From assembly GCF_000355765.4 (NCBI RefSeq), contig NZ_CP021106.3, positions 715,137 to 779,136 on the forward strand: 64,000 bases of DNA, read 5' to 3'. The stretch's first letter is position 1; each line of letters begins with the position of its first letter. The stretch is from Nitrosospira lacus. GTDB taxonomy: Bacteria > Pseudomonadota > Gammaproteobacteria > Burkholderiales > Nitrosomonadaceae. Below are positions 35,155 through 44,446 of this stretch, in pieces. The notes under the pieces were generated by a model. The model was given only the letters and a program-made list of their open reading frames with translations, searched no databases and was not told the DNA's origin. The position numbers and the translations under genes were made by a program.

Positions 35155-35171
35155 GTCTGACTCTGTCAGAC
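35155..35171. repeat. Small palindromic repeat downstream of mrr
   Basis: GTCTGAC and its complement flank a 3-base loop. It resembles dispersed REP-like palindromes, but only one copy is in the window, so the family cannot be shown. The rest of 35047-35304 holds no gene. Confidence 0.3.
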
Positions 35172-35304
35172 TCAATTGATCCTTGATCGCTGTCGAATAA
35201 CTGGGTTTGATTCGCTAGAATGTTCCACCGTTTTGCGTCCTCCAGGTAACCGATACCGCTTTGTTCTGAGGAGTGTTTTGATAGACGCTCATTCTGTTTT
35301 GGGT

Positions 35305-36140
35305 TAATGAAAATCCCGACTTTCCACCCTGAGGCCACCCAGCAAATGACTATGGTCCACCAGCCGCTTGGCGATCAGATGTTTGACTTCCCCTTCGCTT
35401 TGCCAGACGCCGTATACCGTCAAAAGCCTCGAGTTCAATAGTTCGCGGCGTTGTTTCAGGACGAGCAGGTTCCATACCACCACATTTATTATCCCGGTCT
35501 CGTCTTCCAGCGTCACGAATACGGCGCCGCTGGCAGTTCCGGGGCGTTGCCGGCAGGTCACGATACCGGTCGTCCGCACCAGGCGCCCGGTCGGGTAATT
35601 ATCCAGCTCCATTGCCGAGCGCAAATTCATTCTGGCCAGTGTCGGCCGCAGCAAGGCAAGCGGATGCCTGCGCAGGGTGAGTTCCATGCTGGCGTAATCC
35701 GAAACAATTTCCTCTCCTTCAGGCGCAGCAGCAATGGTAGGCAATGTCTCCTTTACCGGAGCCTCTCGCATCAGATCTGATTGCCTGATATGGGAGGCGG
35801 CCGCCCATAGGGCTTCGCGCCGGTGGCCTGCCAAGGCGCATAATGCATCCGCGCTGGCGAGGGCGCGTATTTCAGTAGCATTCAGAGAGGCGCGGTTCGC
35901 CAGATCGGCCGTGCTTTCAAAAGAAGCGGTTTTTCTTGCCTCAACGATACGCGTGGCGGCTTTCAGGCCGATTCCTTTCACCCTGCTCAAGCCCAGCCGC
36001 ACATTGGGTGGGGCGGGTCGAGAAGTCTTGGTCATCTGTTCTTCAAGCGTGCAATCCCACCCGCTGATGGTTATGTCCACCGGCTTGATTTGAACGCCAT
36101 GCCGTTGCGCATCCTGGATCAGTTGCGAAGCGCCATAAAA
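35305..36140 (-). pseudogene. Duplicated 3' fragment of dnaE2 (truncated copy)
   Basis: 836 bp matching 38998-39833 at a constant offset of 3,693 bases, with fewer than about ten substitutions by eye. It encodes the last 278 or so residues of DnaE2 (the HhH and OB-fold end: NVRLGLSRVKGIGLKAATR, TGIVTCRQRPG). The homology stops inside the codon run after the sequence AAGCGCCATAAAA, where unrelated A-rich DNA begins. An internal ATG at 36080 opens a frame of 258 codons without a ribosome site; I regard it as non-functional. It forms the left member of the direct repeat that brackets the sbtA segment. Confidence 0.9.
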
Positions 36141-36569
36141 AAATAAGAAAAAAAAGAACAGACTGCGATTTCTTCGTTTGAGACAACGAACAGAAACGCC
36201 TTTGCTTTGAAAATATCAAAGCATAAGCCCCTCAATAGAATATCAAAATCTTCTTTTCAGGTGGCGGTGGAGCTGAACCAAATATCACTCGAGGGACGAT
36301 CTATCCCCTCAGTAAATCAAAATGACCGACGGATCAATCTGATCTGCGGCCGAATTATCATCCCTAATACTTTTAACACTTCTAACATTTTTAACATTCA
36401 CAAATTGGTCACATTTACAAAATCTTTCCTTCACAGGGGGTATGTTAATTTGCGCCTCATCGGCAATTCATGTCCGGTTTTAATGGTTCCAGCGTGCCCA
36501 TGATGCCATCTTTGCAGGTGGGAAGTCGGGAGTCCAGGTAATCAATTTTATTATAAGAGGAGTGTAACA
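36141..36569 (+). other. sbtA leader region
   Basis: About 430 bases, A+T rich, beginning with a run of A at the break of the dnaE2 fragment. A 98-codon frame at 36207-36503 has no ribosome site or recognisable homology and is not called. The stretch contains an array of 9-bp repeats at 36363-36398 and a ribosome site (AGAGGAGTG) before the sbtA ATG. Confidence 0.5.
36363..36398 (+). promoter_or_regulatory. Array of 9-bp direct repeats upstream of sbtA
   Basis: Consecutive 9-mers TTTAACACT (36372), TCTAACATT (36381) and TTTAACATT (36390), preceded by a weaker CCTAATACT (36363), with no gap between them. Spaced nearly one helical turn apart, they look like an operator for a regulator of bicarbonate uptake. 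The regulator is unknown. Confidence 0.5.
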
Positions 36570-37550
36570 ATGTCAATCTCCAGTCTTCTCGTACCAGCGA
36601 TACTTTTTTTTGCCCTCGGTATGTTCGCGTGCATCATCAAATCGGATCTGAAATTTCCGCCCGACATGCACAAGATGATCGTGATCTATCTGCTGATCGG
36701 TATTGGCCTGCATGGCGGCAAGGCGCTTGCCACTTCAAATATGGGTGATGCCCTTCCCGCGGTGTGGGCGGCACTCGCGTTTGGTATTGGACTGCCTATA
36801 ATTGCCTACATTATTTTGCGAGCCGTTGGAAAGATCGATCCGCTCAACGCTGCGGCCATCTCGGCGCATTACGGTTCCGTGAGCGCGGGTACCTACATGA
36901 CGGCAGTGGCGTTCCTGGCCGGCATAGGCGTGACCTATGAGGCCTATCCCGTGATCATGCTGGCGATCATGGAATCACCCGCGATCATGATCGGCCTGGT
37001 GCTCGCCGGTTACTCTCGCAAGATTTTGGGAGGGGCGGCAAAGGCGGACAAAGGGATGTACAAGCATCTGATTCTCGAGGCTTTTACGAATGGCAGCATT
37101 CTGCTGCTATTTGGATCCATGGCGATCGGTGCTGCGGTTTCCGATACCAGCTACAAGAAAATTGAACCGTTCTTTGAAACCATTTTCATGGGTGCGCTAT
37201 GTATATTTCTGTGCGACATGGGGATGGAAGCCGGAAAAAGATTGTCGGAATTCAAGCAGGTGGGACTCTTCCTGGTTGGGTTCGGGGTAGTAATGCCCCT
37301 GATAGGAGCGTTTTTCGGGCTGCTGTTGGGTCATTACTACCTTGGATACTCGGTAGGTGGCGTCACCCTGGTAACGGTGCTTGCGGCAAGCTGTTCATAT
37401 ATTGCGGTGCCACCGGCGATGCGCCTTGCAATACCGGAGGCTAACCCGTCGTTTTACCTGACTCTATCGCTTGGATGTACTTTTCCGTTCAATGTGGTGA
37501 TTGGCATCCCGCTCTACTATGCGGCTGCCCAGTATCTGGCCGGGCAGTAA
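36570..37550 (+). CDS. sbtA: SbtA-family sodium-dependent bicarbonate transporter
   Basis: Inner-membrane Na+/HCO3- symporter, used in CO2-concentrating mechanisms. 326 residues with about ten hydrophobic segments. Family features: an inverted-repeat layout, the sequence ISAHYGSVSAGTYMTAVAFL in the first half and AASCSYIAVPPAMRLAIPEA in the second, and FPFNVVIGIPLYY near the end. ATG 36570 follows AGAGGAGTGTAAC. It is followed by an SbtB-like gene, the standard partner, 110 bases downstream. Supplying inorganic carbon to a Calvin cycle fits an autotrophic nitrifier; this is inference. It lies between two copies of the dnaE2 3' end, suggesting acquisition. Confidence 0.93.
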   Translation: MSISSLLVPAILFFALGMFACIIKSDLKFPPDMHKMIVIYLLIGIGLHGGKALATSNMGDALPAVWAALAFGIGLPIIAYIILRAVGKIDPLNAAAISAHYGSVSAGTYMTAVAFLAGIGVTYEAYPVIMLAIMESPAIMIGLVLAGYSRKILGGAAKADKGMYKHLILEAFTNGSILLLFGSMAIGAAVSDTSYKKIEPFFETIFMGALCIFLCDMGMEAGKRLSEFKQVGLFLVGFGVVMPLIGAFFGLLLGHYYLGYSVGGVTLVTVLAASCSYIAVPPAMRLAIPEANPSFYLTLSLGCTFPFNVVIGIPLYYAAAQYLAGQ

Positions 37551-37660
37551 GAAAGTTTCGAGACGATTCAGTAATCCATTGAATTGTTAAATATCCCTGG
37601 ACGTGATTAAAAATTATTCAGTCCAGGTTATCGCAGATAACCTTATATCGAGGAAAAACC

Positions 37661-37990
37661 ATGATTATGAGACCTGATACGTTAATCTCAATGAAGCGGA
37701 TAGACATTGTAATAGATGAAGAGGCGCTAGACGATTTGCTGGAGCTCTGCCGGGCAGCCGGGGTGCGTGGCTACACAGTTATCAAGCAGGCGGGCGGACT
37801 CGGGTCGCGTGGTGAGCGGCGCCCCGACGATTATGCCTTGGAAGAAAAGAACGCTGTAGTGATTCTAGCCTGCGAGGAAAAGCAGGCGGAGAGAATTATT
37901 ATGTCGCTTCGACCCAAATTGAAAGATTTCGGCGGAATGTGCCTGCTTTCCGATTGCCAGTGGGTCATAGGACCCGCGGTCTCATATTGA
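37661..37990 (+). CDS. SbtB-like PII-family regulator of SbtA
   Basis: 109 residues. Known SbtB proteins are trimeric PII-like sensors of adenyl nucleotides that bind and inhibit SbtA. Here the ferredoxin-like fold is suggested by KRIDIVIDEEALDDLLELCR, then GVRGYTVIKQAGGLGSRGER in the T-loop region, and ILACEEKQAERIIMSLRPKL. The C-terminus DCQWVIG lacks the paired-cysteine loop of some cyanobacterial forms, having a single Cys there plus one in GMCLLSDC. ATG 37661 follows GAGGAAAAACC. Alternative starts at residues 3 and 11 exist. The position right after sbtA supports the call. Confidence 0.8.
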   Translation: MIMRPDTLISMKRIDIVIDEEALDDLLELCRAAGVRGYTVIKQAGGLGSRGERRPDDYALEEKNAVVILACEEKQAERIIMSLRPKLKDFGGMCLLSDCQWVIGPAVSY

Positions 37991-38098
37991 GCTGGATGGT
38001 GGATGCGAACAATCCAGGTGATCAATCTTGAAATCAAACTGAATCCCGGTTCATTTCCGCTGCGGATTTTCAATTATTTAACTTGATTGGGCATAAAA

Positions 38099-38554
38099 AT
38101 GGCTAGACCTGCTACGGGACGCGCATTCATAAAGACTGCGAAGGAGCGAATCGCATCAGCCAAAACGGTGGATGCCCTGCGTGCAGCGCAGGCATTACTC
38201 CTTCCGCTGGAGTTTGGGCTATCACTGGAACAGACGGCGACAATCATTGGATTATCCAAGAGTCGCACCGGGAAGCTCAGGACGCGGTTTAAACTTATTG
38301 AAAGTGGCGCCGTACAAATCAGAGCAAAAAAAGAGCTGCGGAATCACGCCCGGATGAGCCTTGACGAAGAGGCAAAATTTCTGGCGCGTTTTGTTAACCA
38401 GATCGAAGTCTCGGATGTCTTTCCTATCTCGCAATTGAAGGCTGAGCTTGAACAATACCTAGGCAGGCCTGTATCGACCTCGACTGTTTATCAATTGCTC
38501 CGTCGCCATGGGCTTTGTCACAACTGGCGCAACATTCGAGAACGGATATCATAG
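38099..38554 (+). CDS. Winged helix-turn-helix protein, probably the N-terminal part of an IS630-type transposase
   Basis: 151 residues from ATG 38099; an upstream TTG (38087) also opens the frame. Two HTH units: LEFGLSLEQTATIIGLSKSR (about 40-60) and a winged HTH with FPISQLKAELEQYLGRPVSTSTVYQLLRRHG at the C-terminus. This is the arrangement found at the N-terminus of IS630-family transposases; the DDE catalytic domain that should follow is absent. It may be a transposase relic or a small DNA-binding protein kept for regulating sbtAB. No product name is justified. Confidence 0.55.
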   Translation: MARPATGRAFIKTAKERIASAKTVDALRAAQALLLPLEFGLSLEQTATIIGLSKSRTGKLRTRFKLIESGAVQIRAKKELRNHARMSLDEEAKFLARFVNQIEVSDVFPISQLKAELEQYLGRPVSTSTVYQLLRRHGLCHNWRNIRERIS

Positions 38555-38996
38555 TTGCACAAGCTTCTTGGGAAAGATTGGACCAGCGGAATAGGGACAG
38601 CCACAAGGTATTGGGAGTAATGCGCCCTCGATCTTGATTATTCAAAACGCTCGCACATTTCTTAGTAGCTAGTAGGAGCGTATTTGTCAGTCTGTCCTAA
38701 TTTTCTATTGGAGTCTGCGCATTAGCGATCAAGGGCGTTTTTTTGATCAATTAGGAGCGAAAATTCGTTTAGAGAATGTCGGTATGGGCTTGACGACGAT
38801 GCCAGCTTCCAGATTGATCAGGTAGTGGGTGGGATAGGCATAAAAGCTGGACCGCCGGGTGCCGCCGTCCAGCGTGCAGCCGGATCGGTACGGGAGATGT
38901 TCTGGGGGGCGTCTCGACTGAGTTGGTTTATTTCAAACTGGCAGAATAGGTCGATTCGGGACATTGGATTCCGATAATTGCCAGATCAAGCTGAAT
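38555..38996. other. Intergenic stretch with transposase debris
   Basis: About 440 bases without an intact gene between the HTH gene and the dnaE2 stop. The right part carries a decayed transposase fragment (separate entry). The left part shows nothing recognisable. Confidence 0.5.
38790..38900 (-). pseudogene. Remnant of an IS1182-like transposase
   Basis: On the minus strand one frame reads TDPAARWTAAPGGPAF and then, after a one-base shift, SFYAYPTHYLINLEAGIVV. Together these match the well-known core of IS1182-type transposases (DPAARWTAA...GGPAFYAYSTNYLIDLE). The match ends on both sides, so this is a short, frameshifted relic. It supports a history of insertions next to the dnaE2 repeat. 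Confidence 0.6.
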
Positions 38997-41900
38997 CTAA
39001 TGAAAATCCCGGCTCTCCACCCTGAGGCTACCCAGCAAATGACTATGGTCCACCAGCCGCTTGGCGATCAGATGTTTGACTTCCCCTTCGCTCCGCCAGA
39101 CGCCGTATACCGTCAAAAGCCTCGAGTTCAATAGTTCGCGGCGTTGTTTCAGGACGAGCAGGTTCCATACCACCACATTTATTATCCCGGTCTCGTCTTC
39201 CAGCGTCACGAATACGACGCCGCTGGCAGTTCCGGGGCGTTGCCGGCAGGTCACGATACCGGTCGTCCGCACCAGGCGCCCGGTCGGGTAATTATCCAGC
39301 TCCATTGCCGAGCGCAAATTCATTCTGGCCAGTGTCGGCCGCAGCAAGGCAAGCGGATGCCTGCGCAGGGTGAGTTCCATGCTGGCGTAATCCGAAACAA
39401 TTTCCTCTCCTTCAGGCGCAGCAGCAATGGTAGGCAATGTCTCCTTTACCGGAGCCTCTCGCATCAAATCTGATTGCCTGATATGGGAGGCGGCCGCCCA
39501 TAGGGCTTCGCGCCGGTGGCCTGCCAAGGCGCATAATGCATCCGCGCTGGCGAGGGCGCGTATTTCAGTAGCATTCAGAGAAGCGCGGTTCGCCAGATCG
39601 GCCGTGCTTTCAAAAGAAGCGGTTTTTCTTGCCTCAACGATACGCGTGGCGGCTTTCAGGCCGATTCCTTTCACCCTGCTCAAGCCCAGCCGCACATTGG
39701 GTGGGGCGGGTCGAGAAGTCTTGGTCATCTGTTCTTCAAGCGTGCAATCCCACCCGCTGATGGTTATGTCCACCGGCCTGATTTGAACGCCATGCCGTTG
39801 CGCATCCTGGATCAGTTGCGAAGCGCCATAAAACCCCATCGGCAAGCTGTTGAGCATTGCACACAGGAATGCGGCGGGCTCGTGGCATTTAAGCCAGGAC
39901 GATACGTAAACCAGCAGCGCAAAGCTGGCGGCGTGGGATTCCGGAAATCCGTATTCGCCGAAACCCTCGATTTGCCGGAAGATTCGCTCGGCAAACTCCT
40001 GGTCATAACCCCGGTCGACCATGCCGTTGATCAAGCGCGCATGAAAAGAGCCGAGTCCGCCTTTTCTTTTCCAGGCGGCCATGGAGCGCCGTAGCTGGTC
40101 TGCTTCACCTGGGCTGAAGCCGGCGGCAAGCATGGCTATTTGCATGACCTGTTCCTGGAAGATGGGGACGCCGAGCGTTCGCTCCAAAGCGGTTTTGATT
40201 TCATCGCCTGGATAGTCCACGTCTTCCAGTCCTTGTCTGCGGCGCAGATAAGGATGCACCATGCCACCCTGGATCGGCCCCGGGCGGACGATGGCAACTT
40301 CTATGACCAGATCGTAAAATTTTCGGGGTTTCAGGCGCGGCAGCATCGACATCTGCGCGCGCGATTCGATCTGGAAGACGCCGATGGTGTCGGCTTTGCA
40401 GATCATGTCGTAGGTCTTTTTATCCTCCTTCGGGATATCCTGCATTTGGAATGGAATGCCGCGCCGGGCGGAAACCAGGTCGAGCGTGCGGCGGATCGCC
40501 GATAGCATGCCCAGCGCCAGCACATCAATTTTCATCAGCCCCACCGCTGCAAGGTCGTCCTTGTCCCACTGGATGATGCGGCGGTCCGGCATGGCGGCGT
40601 TTTCGATGGGCACGATGCGGCACAGTTTGTCGCGCGAGATGACGAAGCCGCCTACATGCTGGGACAAATGACGCGGAAATCCATATAAGACTGGGATCAA
40701 TTGCATCAGCTTCCGGATAACCGGACTGTCGGGATCGAAGCCATTTTCGATCAGTCGATTGCGAATGTCCGAGGCTTTATCCCACCAGGCCAAAGAATTG
40801 GAGAGGCGTTTGATGCGTTCAATATCGAGTCCCAGCGCCTTGCCGATATCCTGAATTGCAGAACGGGTGCGATAGGTGATGACCGTGGCCGCGATGGCGG
40901 CACGATCCCGGCCATATTTCCGGTAGATATACTGGATAACTTCTTCCCGGCGGTGGTGCTCGAAGTCGACATCGATATCGGGCGGCTCGTTGCGTTCCCT
41001 GGAGATAAACCGCTCGAACAGCAAATTGCCGCGCTCCGGGTCGATTTCGGTAATACCCAGGCAATAGCAGACCGCGGAATTGGCTGCCGAGCCCCGCCCC
41101 TGGCAAAGAATGCCTTTCGACCGGGCGAACCTGACAATATCGAACACTGTCAGAAAATAGGGTTCATACCCAAGCTCGGCGATCAGCTGCAACTCCTGCT
41201 CGATCTGATCCTTGACCTTGACCGAAGCGCCGTTGGGAAAACGTCTTGTCATGCCCTCCCCGACCATGCGCCGCAAATAATACGCATAAGTTTCATCCGC
41301 CCTGGCATCCGTTCCGGTCAATTCCTCGGGATATTCATAGCGCAGCTCATCCAGCGAAAAAATGCAGCGTTTTGCCACTGCAATGGTCTCATGCAGAAGT
41401 TCCGGCGGGTAGAGTCGGCTCAACTGCGAACGGGTGCGCAAGTGCTGCTCGGCATTGGGCTGCAATGCATAACCGCATTCGCACAGCGGCTTGCCCAGAC
41501 GGATGGCGGTCATCGTATCTTGCAGGGGCTTATGGGAAGGGTCATGCATGGTGACATCGCCGGCCGCCACAAGCGGCATTCCCGTAATTTTTGCAGCTTG
41601 CCGGACTCTCTCAAACAACAGATTTTCGTCTGCGTGCAGCAATAATTCGACAGCAGTCCAGCAACGCCCTGGAAATAGCGACAGTACCCAGCGCATGTCA
41701 TGTATGAGGGCGCCATTCTCCTGAGCCGGACGAGGGATTAATAAGACCAGGCAATCCTGCAGGAGAGCCAGATGCGGCGCGTCGTGACAGCTTTCAAAAT
41801 CCTCGCGGCTTATACGGTAAGTCCCTTTCCCGGCACGCTGCCTTGCCAGTGTTATCAATTCGCACAGGTTGCCGTAGCCATTCCGGTTCATCGCGAGGCA

Positions 41901-42191
41901 GACGAGCCGTAATCCATCTTCCAGGATGAACTGGCTGCCGATCAAAAGATGCAGACCGGCTTTCTTCGCCTCCGCATGCGCTTTTACGATACCGGCCATG
42001 GAACATTCATCCGTAATGGCCAGTGCGGTATAGCCTAAGGTCGCTGCGCGTTCAACCAGTTCCTCCGGAAAGGAAGCGCCCTGCAGGAAGCTGAAGCTGG
42101 AACAGCAATGCAGTTCAACGTAGGCAGGAATCGGGGAGTCCATGCCAGATAAATATTGGAGAGAGGGGCTCCGGAATGAAGTCAGAGCCAT
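38997..42191 (-). CDS. dnaE2: Error-prone DNA polymerase DnaE2/ImuC
   Basis: Catalytic subunit of the SOS-induced mutasome, an alpha-type C-family polymerase used for lesion bypass. 1,064 residues, normal. PHP domain at the N-terminus (VELHCCSSFSFLQGASFPEE, LAITDECSMAG), palm with the catalytic aspartates in PPDIDVDFEHHRREE, PolIII fingers (GVFQIESRAQMSMLPRLKP), HhH (SRVKGIGLKAATR) and OB fold at the C-terminus. ATG 42191 lies 3 bases after the imuB stop. The last 836 bp are duplicated at 35305-36140. Confidence 0.96.
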   Translation of the reverse strand: MALTSFRSPSLQYLSGMDSPIPAYVELHCCSSFSFLQGASFPEELVERAATLGYTALAITDECSMAGIVKAHAEAKKAGLHLLIGSQFILEDGLRLVCLAMNRNGYGNLCELITLARQRAGKGTYRISREDFESCHDAPHLALLQDCLVLLIPRPAQENGALIHDMRWVLSLFPGRCWTAVELLLHADENLLFERVRQAAKITGMPLVAAGDVTMHDPSHKPLQDTMTAIRLGKPLCECGYALQPNAEQHLRTRSQLSRLYPPELLHETIAVAKRCIFSLDELRYEYPEELTGTDARADETYAYYLRRMVGEGMTRRFPNGASVKVKDQIEQELQLIAELGYEPYFLTVFDIVRFARSKGILCQGRGSAANSAVCYCLGITEIDPERGNLLFERFISRERNEPPDIDVDFEHHRREEVIQYIYRKYGRDRAAIAATVITYRTRSAIQDIGKALGLDIERIKRLSNSLAWWDKASDIRNRLIENGFDPDSPVIRKLMQLIPVLYGFPRHLSQHVGGFVISRDKLCRIVPIENAAMPDRRIIQWDKDDLAAVGLMKIDVLALGMLSAIRRTLDLVSARRGIPFQMQDIPKEDKKTYDMICKADTIGVFQIESRAQMSMLPRLKPRKFYDLVIEVAIVRPGPIQGGMVHPYLRRRQGLEDVDYPGDEIKTALERTLGVPIFQEQVMQIAMLAAGFSPGEADQLRRSMAAWKRKGGLGSFHARLINGMVDRGYDQEFAERIFRQIEGFGEYGFPESHAASFALLVYVSSWLKCHEPAAFLCAMLNSLPMGFYGASQLIQDAQRHGVQIRPVDITISGWDCTLEEQMTKTSRPAPPNVRLGLSRVKGIGLKAATRIVEARKTASFESTADLANRASLNATEIRALASADALCALAGHRREALWAAASHIRQSDLMREAPVKETLPTIAAAPEGEEIVSDYASMELTLRRHPLALLRPTLARMNLRSAMELDNYPTGRLVRTTGIVTCRQRPGTASGVVFVTLEDETGIINVVVWNLLVLKQRRELLNSRLLTVYGVWRSEGEVKHLIAKRLVDHSHLLGSLRVESRDFH
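38998..39833 (-). repeat. dnaE2 3' repeat, copy inside the intact gene
   Basis: Partner of 35305-36140, same orientation, about 99 % identical by eye. The two copies flank 2.86 kb that carries sbtA, the sbtB-like gene and the HTH gene. Homologous recombination between them would delete this cargo and leave one intact dnaE2. Confidence 0.93.
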
Positions 42192-42194
42192 GAT

Positions 42195-43715
42195 TTATCC
42201 AAAAAGTCCCTGCAAATACCAGCCATTGCCCTTATTTCCTGCTGCCGGGCTATGTTCGCGGTAAATCCATAACAATTGGCCCAGCGCATTTTCCGCAATA
42301 AAATAATCGCGGGCGACCGGCGCATCATCCCACCAGCCTGCTTCGATTCGCTCCGGTCCCGCAATCAATTTCAATGGCGAACCATAAACCGGCTGGTGAC
42401 GCTGCACCTTCAATTGCAGTGGCGCCGCCATTAACCATGCCGGACGGGGCAAGTGACACGCTGATGCCGATGGAGTTGCTTTTCGGCATGAAGCGTTACT
42501 CCTCCTGCTCATTTCTAAAGACTGAGACCTTTGGCTGTATTCCGGCCGATGGTCAGAGATAACATTCAAACCGGTAATGGCTTGCGGCCCGAGGCGGGAA
42601 GAAACTTTTTCGATAAACCGGTTCAGTGAGGTTGCCTCCGATTGCGAGGTTGGGAACAGCTCCAGATTAGGATTTGTCCCGGCCGTTATCTGATCCGCTA
42701 TCAGCTCCAGCCCGCAAATTGCGGCCGCTATTTCCATGCGCTCCAGCCGCTCACGCAGCAAGAGCATCAGGTGCTCCACGTCGTCGCTTTGTTCGGAAAG
42801 TTTTATGTGCAGTGGCGTGGATCTATGCGGCTGCCGCAGCGAATATTCGTGATGCAAAATGAATGAGAATTCCAGGACTGCGGCATGACGCAAAGATAGC
42901 CAGCCGCACATTTGCCCGATCATTCGCTGCATGGGAACCCGTATCAACTCGCCACTTTCAACCTGGGTCATGAATTCCGTTTTTTGTTGAAAATATTCCG
43001 GTACCTCAAGCCACTGTTGCGGATCTGGCAAGTCGCCGCAGGCACGATCCAGTTCCGTCAGCAAATCCGGGCCAAACCGGCGTGCCAGGCCGCTGCGAGG
43101 CAGTTGCCGTAAATCGGCCAATGTCTTGCAGCCTATGCCGCGAATGACTTCAAGATAAGGCTGAGCCGTTTCCAGTAAATAAATGGGCAGGGAATCAAGC
43201 AACGATCGGAACCTGGAGCCCGCGCCATTGATGACGGTTTTCAGCGGGGCGGATTGCGCAAGCAGCCATGCCCCCTTGGCAGTGGGGGCAATCCCCACAC
43301 AGAGTTGCAAGCCTTGCGCGGCCACTGCCTGGTTGAGTAGCTGGCATAATTTTTTCAAGCCGCCAAATAGCTTCAGGCTTTCGGAAACTTCGGTAATCAG
43401 CCCGCTGGCTTGCATGACGACATGGGGCGTGAAACGAAACGCGGCATACGCAGCTTCCCGCAATGCTTTCATTTCTTCATGCGGGTCATGTTCCACCACC
43501 ACCAGATCGGGAAAAAGAGACAAAGCACTGGCCAGTGGCTGGTGTGCCGCGACTCCTTGCTGTTGTGCCGGCTTATTGGCTTGCCGGATGTAAACCTGAT
43601 TTCCCGTGCGAATCGTTGCCGCCATTGCGGGAATCAACGCCACCGGAAACCGGCGTTCGATCCAGTCAAGCGATAGGGTTGGGCAATGAAGAGCGATCCA
43701 CAACATTGCATTCAC
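42195..43715 (-). CDS. imuB: ImuB, inactive Y-family polymerase of the SOS mutasome
   Basis: Scaffold that links the sliding clamp, ImuA and DnaE2. 506 residues. The Y-family fold is seen, but the N-terminus MLWIALHCPTLSLDWIERRF lacks the catalytic carboxylates of active Y-family enzymes, as expected for ImuB. The conserved C-terminal region (RPAWLMAAPLQL, GPERIEAGWWDD, RDYFIAE, WYLQGLFG) is present. The start is GTG 43715, overlapping the imuA stop by 4 bases (GTGA). Second last gene of the lexA-imuA-imuB-dnaE2 cassette. Confidence 0.92.
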   Translation of the reverse strand: MNAMLWIALHCPTLSLDWIERRFPVALIPAMAATIRTGNQVYIRQANKPAQQQGVAAHQPLASALSLFPDLVVVEHDPHEEMKALREAAYAAFRFTPHVVMQASGLITEVSESLKLFGGLKKLCQLLNQAVAAQGLQLCVGIAPTAKGAWLLAQSAPLKTVINGAGSRFRSLLDSLPIYLLETAQPYLEVIRGIGCKTLADLRQLPRSGLARRFGPDLLTELDRACGDLPDPQQWLEVPEYFQQKTEFMTQVESGELIRVPMQRMIGQMCGWLSLRHAAVLEFSFILHHEYSLRQPHRSTPLHIKLSEQSDDVEHLMLLLRERLERMEIAAAICGLELIADQITAGTNPNLELFPTSQSEATSLNRFIEKVSSRLGPQAITGLNVISDHRPEYSQRSQSLEMSRRSNASCRKATPSASACHLPRPAWLMAAPLQLKVQRHQPVYGSPLKLIAGPERIEAGWWDDAPVARDYFIAENALGQLLWIYREHSPAAGNKGNGWYLQGLFG

Positions 43716-44446
43716 GCATGGGTTAAGGTGGCCGAAGAAGTAATGAAGCTGAGGGAAGGCCTGGCGGGCAGGGTGATGTAAATGGGCAAGTCAGTCGGGG
43801 TGCCCCTGCGCTTCAGCAAACGCACGGAAAGCATATGCTGCCGTACTGAACCGAGCAATATTCTTAGCGAGGCTGCAGAGGGTTCAAATTGTGCGCTCGC
43901 CGGCCTGAATAAAAAAACCAGGCTGGCGGCAGTGCGCGCAATGATTTGAAGCCTGCGCGTCATTTGCTGGTTTATGCCGGGCAGCCAGCCGATGACAGCT
44001 CCAAAGGCGGCACTTTTGATGCCTTGTTCGAGCACCCATAACCGCTCGGCCGGTCTGTCAATTCTGACCATCACAATGCGCCGGCTATCGATATTCAGAT
44101 TTTCCCACGCATGCATATAGGGAATATAAGGCGGACTCACCAATAGAATAGTCCTGCCATTTCGCGTGATTTGCTCAAGCGATGGACTCAATAATCTTAT
44201 TTCTCCCAACCCTTCCGTGGGTAACAACAATTCCGTCAGGCTGTGAGGGGACCACCCTCCTCCCGGCAATGCTTTATCCAGTTCATTGAAGCCACTGGAA
44301 ATGATCTGATCAGGCGCAGATCCTGATGGGTCGCCTCGCCATATCCGGTCCCGGAATCGGGTTTCGATTTGTAAAAGCGATAGGGGTGCCAGAAGTAAGG
44401 ATGGAGAAGCAAGCGTTGGCATGGCGAAAGAGTTTTCATCTATCAA
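43712..44446 (-). CDS. imuA: ImuA, RecA-like mutasome protein
   Basis: SOS cassette protein related to RecA/SulA that assists ImuB and DnaE2. 244 residues. The usual N-terminal ISSGFNELDKALPGGGW and SLTELLL segment is followed by a Walker A-like position altered to PTEGLGEIRLL, typical of ImuA. The frame begins at TTG 44446, overlapping the lexA stop (TTGA); ATG 44422 (residue 9) is another possible start. Tightly coupled to imuB. Confidence 0.88.
   Translation of the reverse strand: MIDENSFAMPTLASPSLLLAPLSLLQIETRFRDRIWRGDPSGSAPDQIISSGFNELDKALPGGGWSPHSLTELLLPTEGLGEIRLLSPSLEQITRNGRTILLVSPPYIPYMHAWENLNIDSRRIVMVRIDRPAERLWVLEQGIKSAAFGAVIGWLPGINQQMTRRLQIIARTAASLVFLFRPASAQFEPSAASLRILLGSVRQHMLSVRLLKRRGTPTDLPIYITLPARPSLSFITSSATLTHA

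Noticed and set aside
35304-36080. 258-codon frame as an independent OB-fold gene
   Set aside because: Almost identical to the dnaE2 3' end and lacks a start signal; it is a truncated duplicate.
36207-36503. 98-codon frame in the sbtA leader
   Set aside because: No ribosome site, no recognisable homology, and it overlaps the repeat array, so it is treated as non-coding.
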